64,000 nt of DNA, taken from NCBI GenBank assembly GCA_964494475.1, contig CAZBRS010000011.1, positions 1-64,000 of the forward strand. The letters are read 5' to 3'. Shown here piece by piece: positions 18,396 to 27,148 of the stretch. The notes under the pieces were generated by a model that searched no databases, was not told where the DNA came from, and saw only the letters and a program-made list of their open reading frames with translations. Origin of the DNA: CAZBRS01 sp964494475. GTDB lineage: Bacteria; Myxococcota_A; UBA9042; CAZBRS01. Position 1 is the first letter of the stretch. Every line of letters begins with the position of its first letter. A program made the position numbers and the translations under genes.

Positions 18396-20501
18396 TCAAT
18401 CACACGCGTAGCCGCAGGTCTCGTACTGGCAATTGTACAGCGCGGACCAGGACTCCTGGCCAGCGGGGTAGGCGCTCGCGCAACCGATCGCGCAGCTGTA
18501 GTAGCAGTCGTAGGAGTATTCTCCGCACGCGTACGAGTCGTACCAGCACTGGTCGTCGCAGGCGATCCACGCCGAGCACGAGGCCGCCTCGCAGGCGGCG
18601 GCCTGGGCGGCGCACTGGTCGTGCACGCAGAAGCCGCACGCCGTCACGCACAGGCAGTCGTCGGAGCCCGCGCTCGGTCCGCAGCCGAGGCTCTGCAACC
18701 CCTTCAGCGTGCACTCCGACTCGCAGTTGTGCGGCGACCAGTTCGGCGGCACGTCGCACGACAGGAGGGTGGCCGCGTCGCCGCACCGTCGCTGGCCCGC
18801 CGTGCACGGCAGCTCGCACGCGCAGACGCCGGCGGAGCACCCGCTGCTGACCTGGCCCTGCGACGCGCACTCGCTCGCGCAGCTGATCGGCGGACCCCAC
18901 TGCCCGTATTGGCACGACGCGCGGCTCTGGGGCGTGGGGCACCCGAGCGCGCCGTGCTCGCAGACGAAGGGCTCGAAGACGCACGCGCAGGTGCCGCCGC
19001 TGCAGCCGTTGCTCTTCAACCCGTTGGCGTAGCAGGTCTCGGCGCAGTTGCTGACGACCCAGTGGCCGCCCTGGCACACCTCGGTCGCGGTCGTCGAGGC
19101 GCAGCGGGCCTGGCCCTCGAAGCAGCCGGGCAGGTCGGGGCACTGGCCGGGGCACGAGGCGGCGGCGCAGTCGAGCAGCACCGCGAGCCCGGCCATCCCG
19201 GTCGGGTGCGCTGCGGCGCAGGCGCTCGTGCAGGCGGCGGCGCCAGCGCAGCCGGTCAGGCAGGCGGTGAGGGCCGCGCACGGGGCGCTGCTCCGGCACG
19301 TGGCGGCCGCCGCGGCGCAGGCGCCCGCGAGGCAGCCGGGGCACGAGGGCCCCTGGTCACCCAGGCAGAAGCAGGCGCCGTCGGCGCACTGGCCGCCCAC
19401 GAGGCCTGCCTGGGCACAGACGGTGGCGCAGGGGGTCGCGACCCAGGCGGCGCCGACGCAATCGAGCCGCGTGGCCCCGTCGCAGAGGGCCTGCCCGTCC
19501 GTGCAGTCGGGGGCCGGCGTGCAGGCGCAGTCGTCGCCGACGCACTGGTCGCCGAGCATGGCCTTGTCCGCGCACACGTCGGCGCAGGAGGCCAGGTCCC
19601 ACGAGGTGCCGTTGCACACGGCCAGCGACGTCGCGGCCACGCACTGCCGGTCGCCCGCGTAGCAGAGGGGCTTGTCGACGCACTGGCACGTCTCGCCCAG
19701 GCAGCCGTGGCTGTCCTTGCCCTCGGCCTCGCACGCCAGGGCGCAGGGCGTGGCCTGCCATTGGCCGCCCACGCACACGGCGCGCACCTCCGAGGTCTCG
19801 CACGTGGCCTCGCCGTCGTCGCACACAGGGGGCTGGTCGGTGCACGAGCACGCGGCGTCGACGCATCCGGCGCTGGAGAGCCCGGCCTCGGCGCACTGCA
19901 CGGTGCAGCTGGTGGGCACCCACTGGCCGGCGGTGCACAGGGCCACGGTGTTGGCGCCCTGGCACCGGATCTCGCCGGGGTCGCACTGGGGCGGCACGCC
20001 GCACGAGCAGGCGCCCTCGACGCAGCCGAGGCTCGCCTGGCCCTGCTCGGAGCACGTCACGCTGCAGACCGAGGTCTTCCAGGCGCCGTCGACGCACACC
20101 GCGCGCGTGTCGGCGCCCTGGCACGTGGAGGCGCCGTCGAGGCATCCGGTGCGGGGGTCGGCGCAGGTGCACTCGCCGTCGGCGCAGCCCAGGCTGGCGA
20201 CCCCCTGCTCGGCGCAGCGCGTGCTGCACGATTCGAGAGCCCACGCCCCCTCCTGGCACACGGCCACGGTGTCGTCGTCGTCGCACTGCTTGTTGCCCGT
20301 CTCGCAGGCAGGCCCGACCTTGTCGGGCTCGCCGTCGGGGGCGAGCGGGCCGGGGTCCTGGCCCGAGAGGTCGAAGCCGGCCTCCCCACCGAGGTCGGGG
20401 AAGAGCACCTCGACCAGAACGTCGTTCGAGGCCCCGCCGTCGCCGCCACCACAAGCCCCCAGCATCGCGCCAAGGACGATCGCTGCTGCCCACCGCCGCA
20501 T
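18396..20501 (-). CDS. Cys-rich repeat lipoprotein (about nine 52-aa modules)
   Basis: The product is 701 aa with lipobox LGAMLGAC followed by an acidic tether. About nine tandem modules of roughly 52 residues follow the pattern C-x5-C-x7-C-x2-G-x-W-x4-C-x3-C-x7-GC-x4-C-C; six run consecutively. They are interrupted by an Ala/Cys-rich insert (CLAGACAAAAATC), followed by three more modules. The C-terminus is Tyr/Cys-rich (CYYSCAIGCASAYPAGQE), matching the spacing of the Ala-rich insert. All modules contain an even, regular Cys set, suggesting disulfide bonding outside the inner membrane. A surface protein of unknown role; no enzymatic motif seen. Confidence 0.82.
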   Translation of the reverse strand: MRRWAAAIVLGAMLGACGGGDGGASNDVLVEVLFPDLGGEAGFDLSGQDPGPLAPDGEPDKVGPACETGNKQCDDDDTVAVCQEGAWALESCSTRCAEQGVASLGCADGECTCADPRTGCLDGASTCQGADTRAVCVDGAWKTSVCSVTCSEQGQASLGCVEGACSCGVPPQCDPGEIRCQGANTVALCTAGQWVPTSCTVQCAEAGLSSAGCVDAACSCTDQPPVCDDGEATCETSEVRAVCVGGQWQATPCALACEAEGKDSHGCLGETCQCVDKPLCYAGDRQCVAATSLAVCNGTSWDLASCADVCADKAMLGDQCVGDDCACTPAPDCTDGQALCDGATRLDCVGAAWVATPCATVCAQAGLVGGQCADGACFCLGDQGPSCPGCLAGACAAAAATCRSSAPCAALTACLTGCAGAAACTSACAAAHPTGMAGLAVLLDCAAASCPGQCPDLPGCFEGQARCASTTATEVCQGGHWVVSNCAETCYANGLKSNGCSGGTCACVFEPFVCEHGALGCPTPQSRASCQYGQWGPPISCASECASQGQVSSGCSAGVCACELPCTAGQRRCGDAATLLSCDVPPNWSPHNCESECTLKGLQSLGCGPSAGSDDCLCVTACGFCVHDQCAAQAAACEAASCSAWIACDDQCWYDSYACGEYSYDCYYSCAIGCASAYPAGQESWSALYNCQYETCGYACD

Positions 20502-20570
20502 GTTGGTCTCGTCGCTCCCGTCTTCGCTCTCTCCGCTTCACGCTATTGAGGTGGGCCCGGCGCGTCAAGA

Positions 20571-20599
20571 TTGACAGGGCCGGACGGATGAACCATCTT
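20571..20599 (+). promoter_or_regulatory. candidate promoter for PilZ operon
   Basis: TTGACA (20571-20576, consensus) and CATCTT (20594-20599, weak) are 17 nt apart in the divergent intergenic region. A start near 20606 would place transcription after the in-frame ATGs at 20546 and 20588 and favours ATG 20636. Confidence 0.35.
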
Positions 20600-20635
20600 G
20601 AAGACGGAACTGGCAGGAAAGCGGCGACGACCCGC

Positions 20636-21001
20636 ATGAGCGACCAGCGAACCGTTGCCCGTACGCCGTGCTCCGACGCCGCCGCGTCGATCACCCTCGA
20701 GATCGATGGCGACCCGCGCTTTTACACCGGCCTGGCCCGCAACATCTCGTCGGGGGGCATCTTCGTGCACACCTTCACCATCCCCGTGGTGGGCACGTCG
20801 GTGCTCCTGCGGTTCCGGGTGAAGGGGCGCGCCGAGTTGGTCGAGCAGCGGGCGGTGGTCGCCTGGGTGCGCACGGCGAGCGACGCCGCCGACACCGACG
20901 ACGTGGGCTTCGGCGCGCGCTTCCCCTGCCTGCCGCCCGAGCTCTCCCTGGCGCTCGAGAAGGCGCTCAGCGAGAGCGGACCCCACGACTTCTTCGAGTA
21001 G
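20636..21001 (+). CDS. PilZ-domain protein (myxobacterial type)
   Basis: The product is 121 aa, a single PilZ-like domain. The c-di-GMP-binding elements are visible as RTVAR (RxxxR form) and NISSGG (D/NxSxxG form), followed by GGIFVHTF and a conserved VGFGARF block. The fold and length fit the TIGR02266-type PilZ proteins common in Myxococcota. It likely senses c-di-GMP in the cytoplasm. Start 20636 is preferred over ATG 20546 or 20588 because a TTGACA promoter overlaps the upstream region. The next PilZ gene begins 3 bp after its stop, so the two are probably co-translated. Confidence 0.8.
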   Translation: MSDQRTVARTPCSDAAASITLEIDGDPRFYTGLARNISSGGIFVHTFTIPVVGTSVLLRFRVKGRAELVEQRAVVAWVRTASDAADTDDVGFGARFPCLPPELSLALEKALSESGPHDFFE

Positions 21002-21004
21002 CGC

Positions 21005-21682
21005 ATGAGCACCCCCGACCTCCGGCGCTCCGGACCGCGCCACGCCTACACCGCCCCCGTGAAGTTCGAGGTCGAGGGCGAGGAGGTCGCCTACTCTGGC
21101 TACCTGCGCGACATCGCGTTCGGGGGAGCGTTCGTGCACTCGTTCAACCGTCCGCCCGTCGGCACGATCGTGCGCCTGCGCTTTCCCGTGCCCTTCCAGG
21201 AGGTGCCCGTCGACGTGCGGGCCGAGGTCGTTCGTTCCCAGGAGTCCGAGGCCGTCGCGCGCTCCGAGGAGATGGGCTTCGGCGTTCGGTTCCTGGTGCG
21301 CGACATCTACGAGCCGCCCCCGCCTCCGCCCGAGGCCGAGAAGCGCGCGACCCCTCGGCAAGCCTACTCCACGGGCCTGCGCTTCTACGTTCAGGAGCCC
21401 CACTTCTTCACGGGCTTCGCGCGCGACATCTCGACCGGCGGCATCTTCGTGCACACCTTCTCGCTGCCCGAGATCGACGACGAGGTGGTCGTGCGCTTTC
21501 AGGTTCCCCTGCTCGATCTCGAGCACGAGGCGCGCGCCACGGTCATGTGGACCCGCCTCGAAGCGCCGGGGCGCCGCCTCGACGACGTGGGCTTCGGAGC
21601 CCGCTTCGTGAGCCTGCCCCCCGAAATCTTCGAGGCCCTCGATCGGTACGTGCGCACGCACGAGCCCGAGTTCTACGCCTGA
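21005..21682 (+). CDS. tandem PilZ-domain protein
   Basis: The product is 225 aa with two PilZ domains joined by a proline linker (EPPPPPPEAE). Domain 1 has RSGPR and DIAFGG (Ser replaced by Ala in the DxSxxG motif). Domain 2 has RATPR and DISTGG intact. Each ends with a related VGFG(V/A)RF segment, and domain 2 closely resembles the single-domain neighbour (GGIFVHTFSLPEID versus GGIFVHTFTIPVVG), suggesting duplication. It starts 3 bp after the upstream PilZ stop. The degraded domain-1 motif may bind c-di-GMP weakly; that is inference. Confidence 0.82.
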   Translation: MSTPDLRRSGPRHAYTAPVKFEVEGEEVAYSGYLRDIAFGGAFVHSFNRPPVGTIVRLRFPVPFQEVPVDVRAEVVRSQESEAVARSEEMGFGVRFLVRDIYEPPPPPPEAEKRATPRQAYSTGLRFYVQEPHFFTGFARDISTGGIFVHTFSLPEIDDEVVVRFQVPLLDLEHEARATVMWTRLEAPGRRLDDVGFGARFVSLPPEIFEALDRYVRTHEPEFYA

Positions 21683-21832
21683 CAGGCGCACCGGTCCGGC
21701 GGACACGCCTCGGACCGCGCGGTGTGGTCCGAAACCCCCGTCCTCGCCGCGAACCGCGCGAATTCGAACGAGTCTCGTGTTGGCATGCCGCGTGCTGAAG
21801 CCTCCTCCCGTGACGGTTGGGGAGCCGGGCCG

Positions 21833-23341
21833 ATGGTGACGCGCCGAGGTCTCGTCGAGGGGTTCGTGGTGATCGTGGCTCTTGGCGTGGCATGCGCCGC
21901 GCGGGGGCAGCCGGTCGGGGCACCCGCCGGCCCGGCCGAGCTTCTGGCCGCCTGGCTCGAGGCCGAAGACCGGGGCGACCTTCCGGCCTACGCGGCCCTC
22001 TTCGACCCCGACTTCGGGTCGTCGCTGGGGCCGGCGGGGCGAGGCCCGGCGAGCCTGGCGGGCTGGCTGGCCGGGGTGGCCGAGCGGTTCGCGGTTCGGG
22101 CGCGGGTCCACGCCGGTTCGGTCGAGCTCGTTCGCCTCTCGGGGGGCGCTGGAGCGCGCGTCGAGGTGACGCGGGCCTCGGGCGACGACGGCGGCGGGAG
22201 CGTCGCCTGGTTGTGGATGGTCCCGACGCCCTCGGGGTGGCGCATCGCCGGCCTCGACGAGGTCGGGGCGCGTCGGTCGCGACGCCCCAAGGCCTCCGAC
22301 ACCGCCGACCTCCCGATCCGCTCGGTCGTGCTCGCGGGTCAGCCCTACGTCGCGCTCTTCCCCGCTCGGCCCGAGCACGTGGCGCGCGAGCGGGATCCGG
22401 GGCTGGTCGAGCACGAGCCGGGCTGGATGATCCGGCCCGCCGACGACCTGCGCGACGAGCCCGGCGTGCAGCGCTGGCTGGGGCGCTCCGTGATCCTGCA
22501 CGACGCGGCCGGACCGGTCTGCCGCGTGGCGACCGCCGGGGTCGTGCTGCTCGTGCGACCCCCGGGGGCTTCGTCGCCCGCCGATCCGATCGCCGCGACC
22601 TTCGACCTCGCGAGGTCGTGGGCCGAGGCCCCCGGGGGCGCCTCGGCGCTGGTCGCGCTCTCCCTGGCCGAGCCCTCGGCCGGGGACTGTCCCGGCGCCC
22701 GCTGGGCCCACCTCGACGACCGGGCACCCGTGGCCCTCCCGCACGGCTCCGTGGACCCCGAGCTCCAGGTCCGGGCGCTCGCGGCGCTCCGCGAATTGCC
22801 GGTCTACCGGGCCGCCGGGCGCCTGCTGCGCGCCGAGTCTCCCTCCGGGAGCCTGGGGCGATCGCCGCGACGCTCGCGCGCCACGCCGTGGGATCGCGAT
22901 CCCCGGGCGGTCGTCGAGGCTTGCGGCTTCGGCCCGGGCCCCGACGGCGCGCGCTACGTGGCGCTGTGGGCCTGCTCCCCCGAAGGCCCGGGCCTCGGAG
23001 CGTCGGCCATCTGGCAGGTGCGGGGTGAGGCCCCGGGGCTGATCCACCTCGTGCTGCTCTCCGCGCCCGAGCCGCCGGCCCGGCCGTTCCTGCCCGACGT
23101 CGCGGTGACCTGGCCCGGCGCGCGCGACCCGGCCTTCCTGGACGGCGAGCGGCTCGTGGCGTCCGAGGGCTCCCGACTTCTTCCCTGGCTCGACGTCTCT
23201 CCGCCGCGCTACGCCCGGACCCCGCGAGGGGGATCGACATCCGGCGTCGCGTCGGCTACGCTGGGGCCACGACCAACTCCGACGCCCGGCGCCGACGCAG
23301 CAGGAAGGGCCCCTCATGAGCGAACCGCACGACCCCCATGA
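21833..23341 (+). CDS. secreted protein of unknown function with NTF2-like N-terminal region
   Basis: The product is 502 aa with a signal peptide (FVVIVALGVACAARGQ). Residues about 35-130 (LLAAWLEAEDRGDLPAYAALF) look like an NTF2/SnoaL-like fold, often used as a ligand or protein-binding module. The remainder (about 150-500) is Arg/Pro-rich and unrecognised. ATG 21833 is chosen because it directly precedes the signal peptide and has GGGGAG upstream; the frame is open further upstream. The 3' end overlaps the next gene by 26 bp, indicating coupling with the FHA protein gene. No catalytic motif seen. Confidence 0.6.
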   Translation: MVTRRGLVEGFVVIVALGVACAARGQPVGAPAGPAELLAAWLEAEDRGDLPAYAALFDPDFGSSLGPAGRGPASLAGWLAGVAERFAVRARVHAGSVELVRLSGGAGARVEVTRASGDDGGGSVAWLWMVPTPSGWRIAGLDEVGARRSRRPKASDTADLPIRSVVLAGQPYVALFPARPEHVARERDPGLVEHEPGWMIRPADDLRDEPGVQRWLGRSVILHDAAGPVCRVATAGVVLLVRPPGASSPADPIAATFDLARSWAEAPGGASALVALSLAEPSAGDCPGARWAHLDDRAPVALPHGSVDPELQVRALAALRELPVYRAAGRLLRAESPSGSLGRSPRRSRATPWDRDPRAVVEACGFGPGPDGARYVALWACSPEGPGLGASAIWQVRGEAPGLIHLVLLSAPEPPARPFLPDVAVTWPGARDPAFLDGERLVASEGSRLLPWLDVSPPRYARTPRGGSTSGVASATLGPRPTPTPGADAAGRAPHERTARPP

Positions 23342-24824
23342 CATGTTCGGCGGCAACACCTTCACCGCCCCGACCGCCGACGCGCCCCGCGCCGGGCGCA
23401 TGGCGGTCAACACGTCGGCCGAGGTGCCCCTCGACAAGCGCATGAAGCTCGCCGGGATTTCGCGCGTCGTGGCCGCCTACGAGGTCATCCTCTCGCACAC
23501 CGAGGTCCGGGTCGGGCGCACCCTCGACAACGACGTGGTCATCGAGCACCCGACGGTCTCCGATTTTCACGCGCGCATCGCCTGGGACGGCAAGGACTAC
23601 GTGCTCGAGGATCGGGGCTCCGAGAAAGGCACGCGCGTGAACTCCGAGCGCTACAAGCGCTTCGCCTTGCGCCGCAACGACCTCGTGCAGATCGGCGACG
23701 TGCGCTTCCGCTTCATCAGCCCGAGCGACGGGGTCATCCCCGAGGCCGGCTCGGTGTCGCTCTACATTCGGCGCGAGCCCAAGCTCACGGCCGGCCGGAA
23801 GAAGGCCCTCATGCTGGGCGGGGCCGGGGCCGCCCTGGCGATCCTGCTGGTGGTGGCGCTGCTGGTCGTGGGCGAGAGCGTGGGCGTCTGGATGGGGTTG
23901 TCCGGAAAGAAGGGGGGCGCCGACTCCGTCGAGGTCCTGCAGGCGCGCCTGGTGGCGGCCCGCAAGCTGCTCGACGCCGATCAGCTGTCCGAGGCGCGCG
24001 CCGAGCTCGAGCAGATCCGGGCCCTGGCCGGCGACCTCAAGAACCCGGTGGCCGTGCAGGCCGAGAACGCGCTCGATCGCGTGCGCCGCGAAGAGCTCGC
24101 CCGCGAGAGCATCGACCGCGTGCTCGCGCTGCGCACCAAGGGCCAGGCCGACGAAGCCTGGGCGCTGGTGCAGGAGGTGCTCCCGCAGCTTCCCCCCGAT
24201 ACGCACGCCCGGAAGAAGCTCGTCGATCTGCAGGGCGCGCTCCGCGACGAGGCGGCCGGCACGCACGTGGCCGCGGCTCGGCGGGCCCTCGAGGCCGGCG
24301 ACAAGAAGACGGCAGCCCTCGAGGCCGAGGCGGCGCTGCGCATCGACGCGGCCAACGTCGAGGCCAAGCGGCTCCGGGCCAGCGCCGTCGCGGTCGCCTC
24401 CGGGGGCGGCCAGCCCGGCGAGGAGGTCGAGGTCGAGGTGATCGAGCGGCGGCGTGGCGGCGGCATCGACTTCTCGGGCGACACCGGGCTGGTCGACGTG
24501 CGGGGCAAGGCCGCTGCTCCCGGCTCGCGCGGGCGCCTCCCCCAGGACGCCGTCGAACAGGTGGTCGCCAGCCGCCAGGCCGAGATCCGCTGGTGCTACG
24601 AGCAGGGGCTGCGCCGTGAGCCCACGCTGGTCGGCAAGGTGGTGGCCGAGTGGACGGTCAACGAGAGCGGGCGCGTGCAGAACGCGCGCACCCTCCACTC
24701 GTCGCTCAAGGACCCCGAGGTCACCGCGTGCATCCTGAAGAAGATCGCGCGCTGGTCGTTCCCCGCGCCCACGGGCGGCGACGTGGTGGTCAACTACCCC
24801 TTCGCGTTCGAACCGAAGTTGTGA
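23316..24824 (+). CDS. FHA domain / transmembrane / AgmX-PglI C-terminal domain protein
   Basis: The product is 502 aa. An FHA phosphothreonine-binding domain occupies about 50-135 (VRVGRTLDNDVVIEHPTVSD, then GSEKGTRVN). A single transmembrane helix follows near 168-190 (AALAILLVVALLVVGESVG), then a coiled, Ala/Glu-rich TPR-like stretch (230-370). The C-terminal domain has the AgmX/PglI pattern IRWCYEQGL, VNESGRVQN, ILKKIARWSFPAP, FAFEP. The family links cytoplasmic phospho-signalling to an envelope function such as gliding or secretion in myxobacteria. RBS AGGAAGGG precedes ATG 23316. Confidence 0.85.
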   Translation: MSEPHDPHDMFGGNTFTAPTADAPRAGRMAVNTSAEVPLDKRMKLAGISRVVAAYEVILSHTEVRVGRTLDNDVVIEHPTVSDFHARIAWDGKDYVLEDRGSEKGTRVNSERYKRFALRRNDLVQIGDVRFRFISPSDGVIPEAGSVSLYIRREPKLTAGRKKALMLGGAGAALAILLVVALLVVGESVGVWMGLSGKKGGADSVEVLQARLVAARKLLDADQLSEARAELEQIRALAGDLKNPVAVQAENALDRVRREELARESIDRVLALRTKGQADEAWALVQEVLPQLPPDTHARKKLVDLQGALRDEAAGTHVAAARRALEAGDKKTAALEAEAALRIDAANVEAKRLRASAVAVASGGGQPGEEVEVEVIERRRGGGIDFSGDTGLVDVRGKAAAPGSRGRLPQDAVEQVVASRQAEIRWCYEQGLRREPTLVGKVVAEWTVNESGRVQNARTLHSSLKDPEVTACILKKIARWSFPAPTGGDVVVNYPFAFEPKL

Positions 24825-24827
24825 TCC

Positions 24828-25490
24828 TCACGGCACCAGGATCGACGCGAGCTCGGCCGGGGTCCGGGCCAGGTGCGTGGCGCCGGCGGCGCGTAGCTCG
24901 TCTTCTCCACGAAAGCCCCAGGTGACGCCCACCGAGGTCATGCCCGCGCGCCGGGCCGTCTCGACGTCGACGGCGCTGTCGCCCACGAACCAGCACGAGG
25001 CCGGCCCGACGCCGAGGCCCGCGGCGATGGCCAGGGCGCTGGTCGGGTCGGGCTTGCGGGGCGCGTCGTCGGCCAGGCCCTGCACGGACCGGAAGGGCCA
25101 GCGGCAGAGGAAGTGGGCCACCATGGCCACGGTGAAGCCGTGGGGCTTGTTCGAGAGCACGGCCAGCGGCACGGCGCGCGCGACCAACGCGTCGAGCACG
25201 GCGTCCAGCCCCGGGTAAGGCCGGGTCTTCACGGCCCAGCTCCGGGCGTAGTCGACGCGCATGGCGCTCACGACGTCGGCCACCGAGGCCGCCGAGCGCC
25301 GCTCGGGCGGCAGCGCGCGCTCGGCGAGGAGGTCCACGCCGTCGCCCACGAAGCGGCGGTAGGCGTCCACGTCGTGGATCGGGCAGCCCCGGGCCGCGAG
25401 CACGCGGTTCATGGCGTCGGCCAGGTCGTCGAGGGTGTCGAGCAGGGTGCCGTCGAGGTCGAACAGGACCGCGCGCGGGCTTGCGTGCAT
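24828..25490 (-). CDS. gph: phosphoglycolate phosphatase-like HAD hydrolase
   Basis: The product is 220 aa. HAD motif I is FDLDGTLLDTL with D11 and D13; motif II is LAVLSNKP; the Lys of motif III lies in APRKPDPT; motif IV is FVGDSAVDVETA. The cap domain (about 20-80) is alpha-helical, as in Gph. It would dephosphorylate 2-phosphoglycolate; substrate assignment within the HAD family is by resemblance only. ATG 25490 has CGGAGT just upstream; the ORF extends 27 codons further without family resemblance. Convergent with the FHA gene (3 bp between stops). Confidence 0.85.
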   Translation of the reverse strand: MHASPRAVLFDLDGTLLDTLDDLADAMNRVLAARGCPIHDVDAYRRFVGDGVDLLAERALPPERRSAASVADVVSAMRVDYARSWAVKTRPYPGLDAVLDALVARAVPLAVLSNKPHGFTVAMVAHFLCRWPFRSVQGLADDAPRKPDPTSALAIAAGLGVGPASCWFVGDSAVDVETARRAGMTSVGVTWGFRGEDELRAAGATHLARTPAELASILVP

Positions 25491-25521
25491 GCAGACTCCG
25501 GGGTCAGCGGGCCGCCCGATC

Positions 25522-25550
25522 TTGAGCTGCCCGTCGAGTCCACTCATACT
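25522..25550 (+). promoter_or_regulatory. candidate promoter for the 131-aa gene
   Basis: TTGAGC (25522-25527) and CATACT (25545-25550) are 17 nt apart in the divergent gap between gph and the gene at 25583. The RBS CGGAG lies downstream at about 25571. Confidence 0.35.
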
Positions 25551-25582
25551 ACGCCGCGACCACGATTGCACGGAGACGCGCC

Positions 25583-25978
25583 ATGCCCCGCTTCGTAGAG
25601 ACCCACGCCCCGTCGTTCCCCGAGGTCGCCGCCGACGTCCCCATCGCGCCGGTCGACGCCCAGCGCTGGCAGGTGCTCTGCGGAGACACCGCGCACTGGC
25701 GCGTGGGGCTCTACTCGCCCGTCGACGCCTCGCGGGAGGCCCTCCGCGAGCTCGAGCGGCACGACTGCCCCGAGCTCTTCCTCTTGCTCTCGGGTCGCCT
25801 CACGCTGCTGCTCTCTGTCGCCGGGCAGCTCCGCGAGGTGCCCCTCGAGGTGGGCAAGCCGGTGCTCGTGACCAGCCCGCACAACGGCTACTGCCCCGAC
25901 GGGCCCCACACGGGCCGGGCGCTGGTGGTCGAGCGCGACGTGTTCGCGACGGAATATCGCGGGGTGAACGACTGGTAG
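25583..25978 (+). CDS. small cupin-like protein, function unknown
   Basis: The product is 131 aa with no signal peptide. The central beta-rich pattern (ELFLLLSGRLTLLLSVAGQ, VPLEVGKPVLV, GPHTGRALVVERD) suggests a single-domain cupin, but the usual two metal-binding His motifs are not clearly present (only HDCPELF and HNGYCPDGPH). ATG 25583 has CGGAG eight bases upstream. It stands alone between gph and the parA cluster. The function cannot be assigned. Confidence 0.6.
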   Translation: MPRFVETHAPSFPEVAADVPIAPVDAQRWQVLCGDTAHWRVGLYSPVDASREALRELERHDCPELFLLLSGRLTLLLSVAGQLREVPLEVGKPVLVTSPHNGYCPDGPHTGRALVVERDVFATEYRGVNDW

Positions 25979-26003
25979 AGAAGGGCACCCGCGAGGGGTG
26001 CTC

Positions 26004-26327
26004 CTACTTCAGCGGCCGGCCGCCCTTCAGCTCGGAGCGCCGGCGCGGGTAGGGCTCGCCGCGCTCCTTCTCGAGGCGGTCGACGGCCTTCAGCAGGGCC
26101 TGTTCGGCGAGCCCCGCCAGCGTGAGCCCCGGGGTCCAGTAGACCGCGTTCTTCACGCGGTCGATCAGGTCGAGCGGCAGGTGCACCGTCAGGCGCTCCT
26201 TGGTCACGCGCGCCGGCTCGCGAGCCGGAGTGGCCCGTTCGACGCGGCGGGGAGCCTCGGAGGGCAGGCCGAACGCCGGGATCACCGAGTCGAGCGGGTT
26301 GTCGCCGATTGTCTTTCGGGGTGCCAT
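26004..26327 (-). CDS. ribbon-helix-helix DNA-binding partner of ParA
   Basis: The product is 107 aa. A disordered N-terminus of about 40 residues (TPAREPARVTKERL) is followed by a ribbon-helix-helix pattern: strand LTVHLPLDL, helix IDRVKNAVYW, turn TPGLTL, helix AGLAEQALLKAVDRLEKE. The start (ATG 26327) overlaps the 3' end of parA by 46 bp in another frame, so the two are translationally linked. A flexible tail plus RHH next to ParA matches type Ib partition pairs (ParG-like). It probably binds the palindrome at 27135-27166; that is inference. An ORF extending upstream to 26723 in this frame is antisense-free read-through, not coding. Confidence 0.75.
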   Translation of the reverse strand: MAPRKTIGDNPLDSVIPAFGLPSEAPRRVERATPAREPARVTKERLTVHLPLDLIDRVKNAVYWTPGLTLAGLAEQALLKAVDRLEKERGEPYPRRRSELKGGRPLK

Positions 26328-27091
26328 GCGGTGGACTCCTCCTGCTTGAGCATCTCGAGGGCGAGCGCCTGGTAGTCCCACGCGCCGGTGCTGCGTCGGT
26401 CGTAGGCCAGGATGGGCGCTGCGAACGACGGGCACTCGGCCAGGCGCACGTTCTCGCGGATCACGGTCTTGAACACGCGCTCGCCGAAGCCCTGCCGCAG
26501 GTGCTCGACCACCTCGCGCGAGTGGCGCGTGCGCACGTCGACGCGGCACGCCACGATGCCCCCGATGATCAGGTCGGGGTTCAGGCGCTCCTGCACCACG
26601 CGCACGGTCTGGACCAGCTGCGCGAGCCCCGCCAGGGCCATCACGTGGGCCTCGACCGTGACCAGCACCTCGCTGACGGCGGCGAGCGCGTTCACCGTGA
26701 GCAGCCCGAGCGACGGCGGGCAATCGAGCAGCACGTAGTCCCAGCGGTCCGGCGGCAACTCAGCCAGGCGCGCGCGCAGCAGCGTCTCGGCTCCCACCTC
26801 GCCGGCCAGCGCCTTCTCGGCGCCCACCAGCCACGCCGAGGCGGGCACCAGGTCGACGTTCGGCACTGCGGTGGCGCGCACGGCCTCCAGCAGGGGCTGC
26901 CCCTCGAGCAGCACGTCGAGCAGTTCGCGCTTGGCGTCCTTCACGCCCAGCCACTGCGAGGCCGAGGCCTGGGGGTCGAGGTCGATCACCAGCACGCGCC
27001 GGTCCTTCTCGCCGAGCGCCGCCGCGAGGTTCACGGCGGTCGTGGTCTTGCCCGACCCGCCCTTCTGGTTGGTGATGGCGATGGAGCGCAT
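26282..27091 (-). CDS. ParA-family ATPase
   Basis: The product is 269 aa. It carries the deviant Walker A KGGSGKTTT (K10 to T18), Walker A' near VLVIDLDPQ and Walker B VLLDCPPSLG. No N-terminal HTH is present, so it is the short ParA/Soj type. Soj/ParA proteins move DNA or large complexes by ATP-dependent nucleoid binding. ATG 27091 (MRSIAITNQKGGSGK) is the family start; the ORF opens 19 codons further up, through the promoter. The partner is the overlapping RHH gene rather than ParB, suggesting plasmid-like or cargo-positioning function instead of the main chromosomal ParABS. Confidence 0.9.
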   Translation of the reverse strand: MRSIAITNQKGGSGKTTTAVNLAAALGEKDRRVLVIDLDPQASASQWLGVKDAKRELLDVLLEGQPLLEAVRATAVPNVDLVPASAWLVGAEKALAGEVGAETLLRARLAELPPDRWDYVLLDCPPSLGLLTVNALAAVSEVLVTVEAHVMALAGLAQLVQTVRVVQERLNPDLIIGGIVACRVDVRTRHSREVVEHLRQGFGERVFKTVIRENVRLAECPSFAAPILAYDRRSTGAWDYQALALEMLKQEESTAWHPERQSATTRSTR

Positions 27092-27119
27092 GGGGGTCTC
27101 CGCACGGATTCGGAACGGG

Positions 27120-27148
27120 AGTATTGGCAGTCGGGGGAACGTTGTCAA
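27120..27148 (-). promoter_or_regulatory. candidate parA promoter
   Basis: On the minus strand, TTGACA (27148-27143) and AATACT (27125-27120) are separated by 17 nt, followed by ATG 27091. It sits inside the 77-bp gap between parA and the upstream gene's stop at 27169. Confidence 0.55.
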
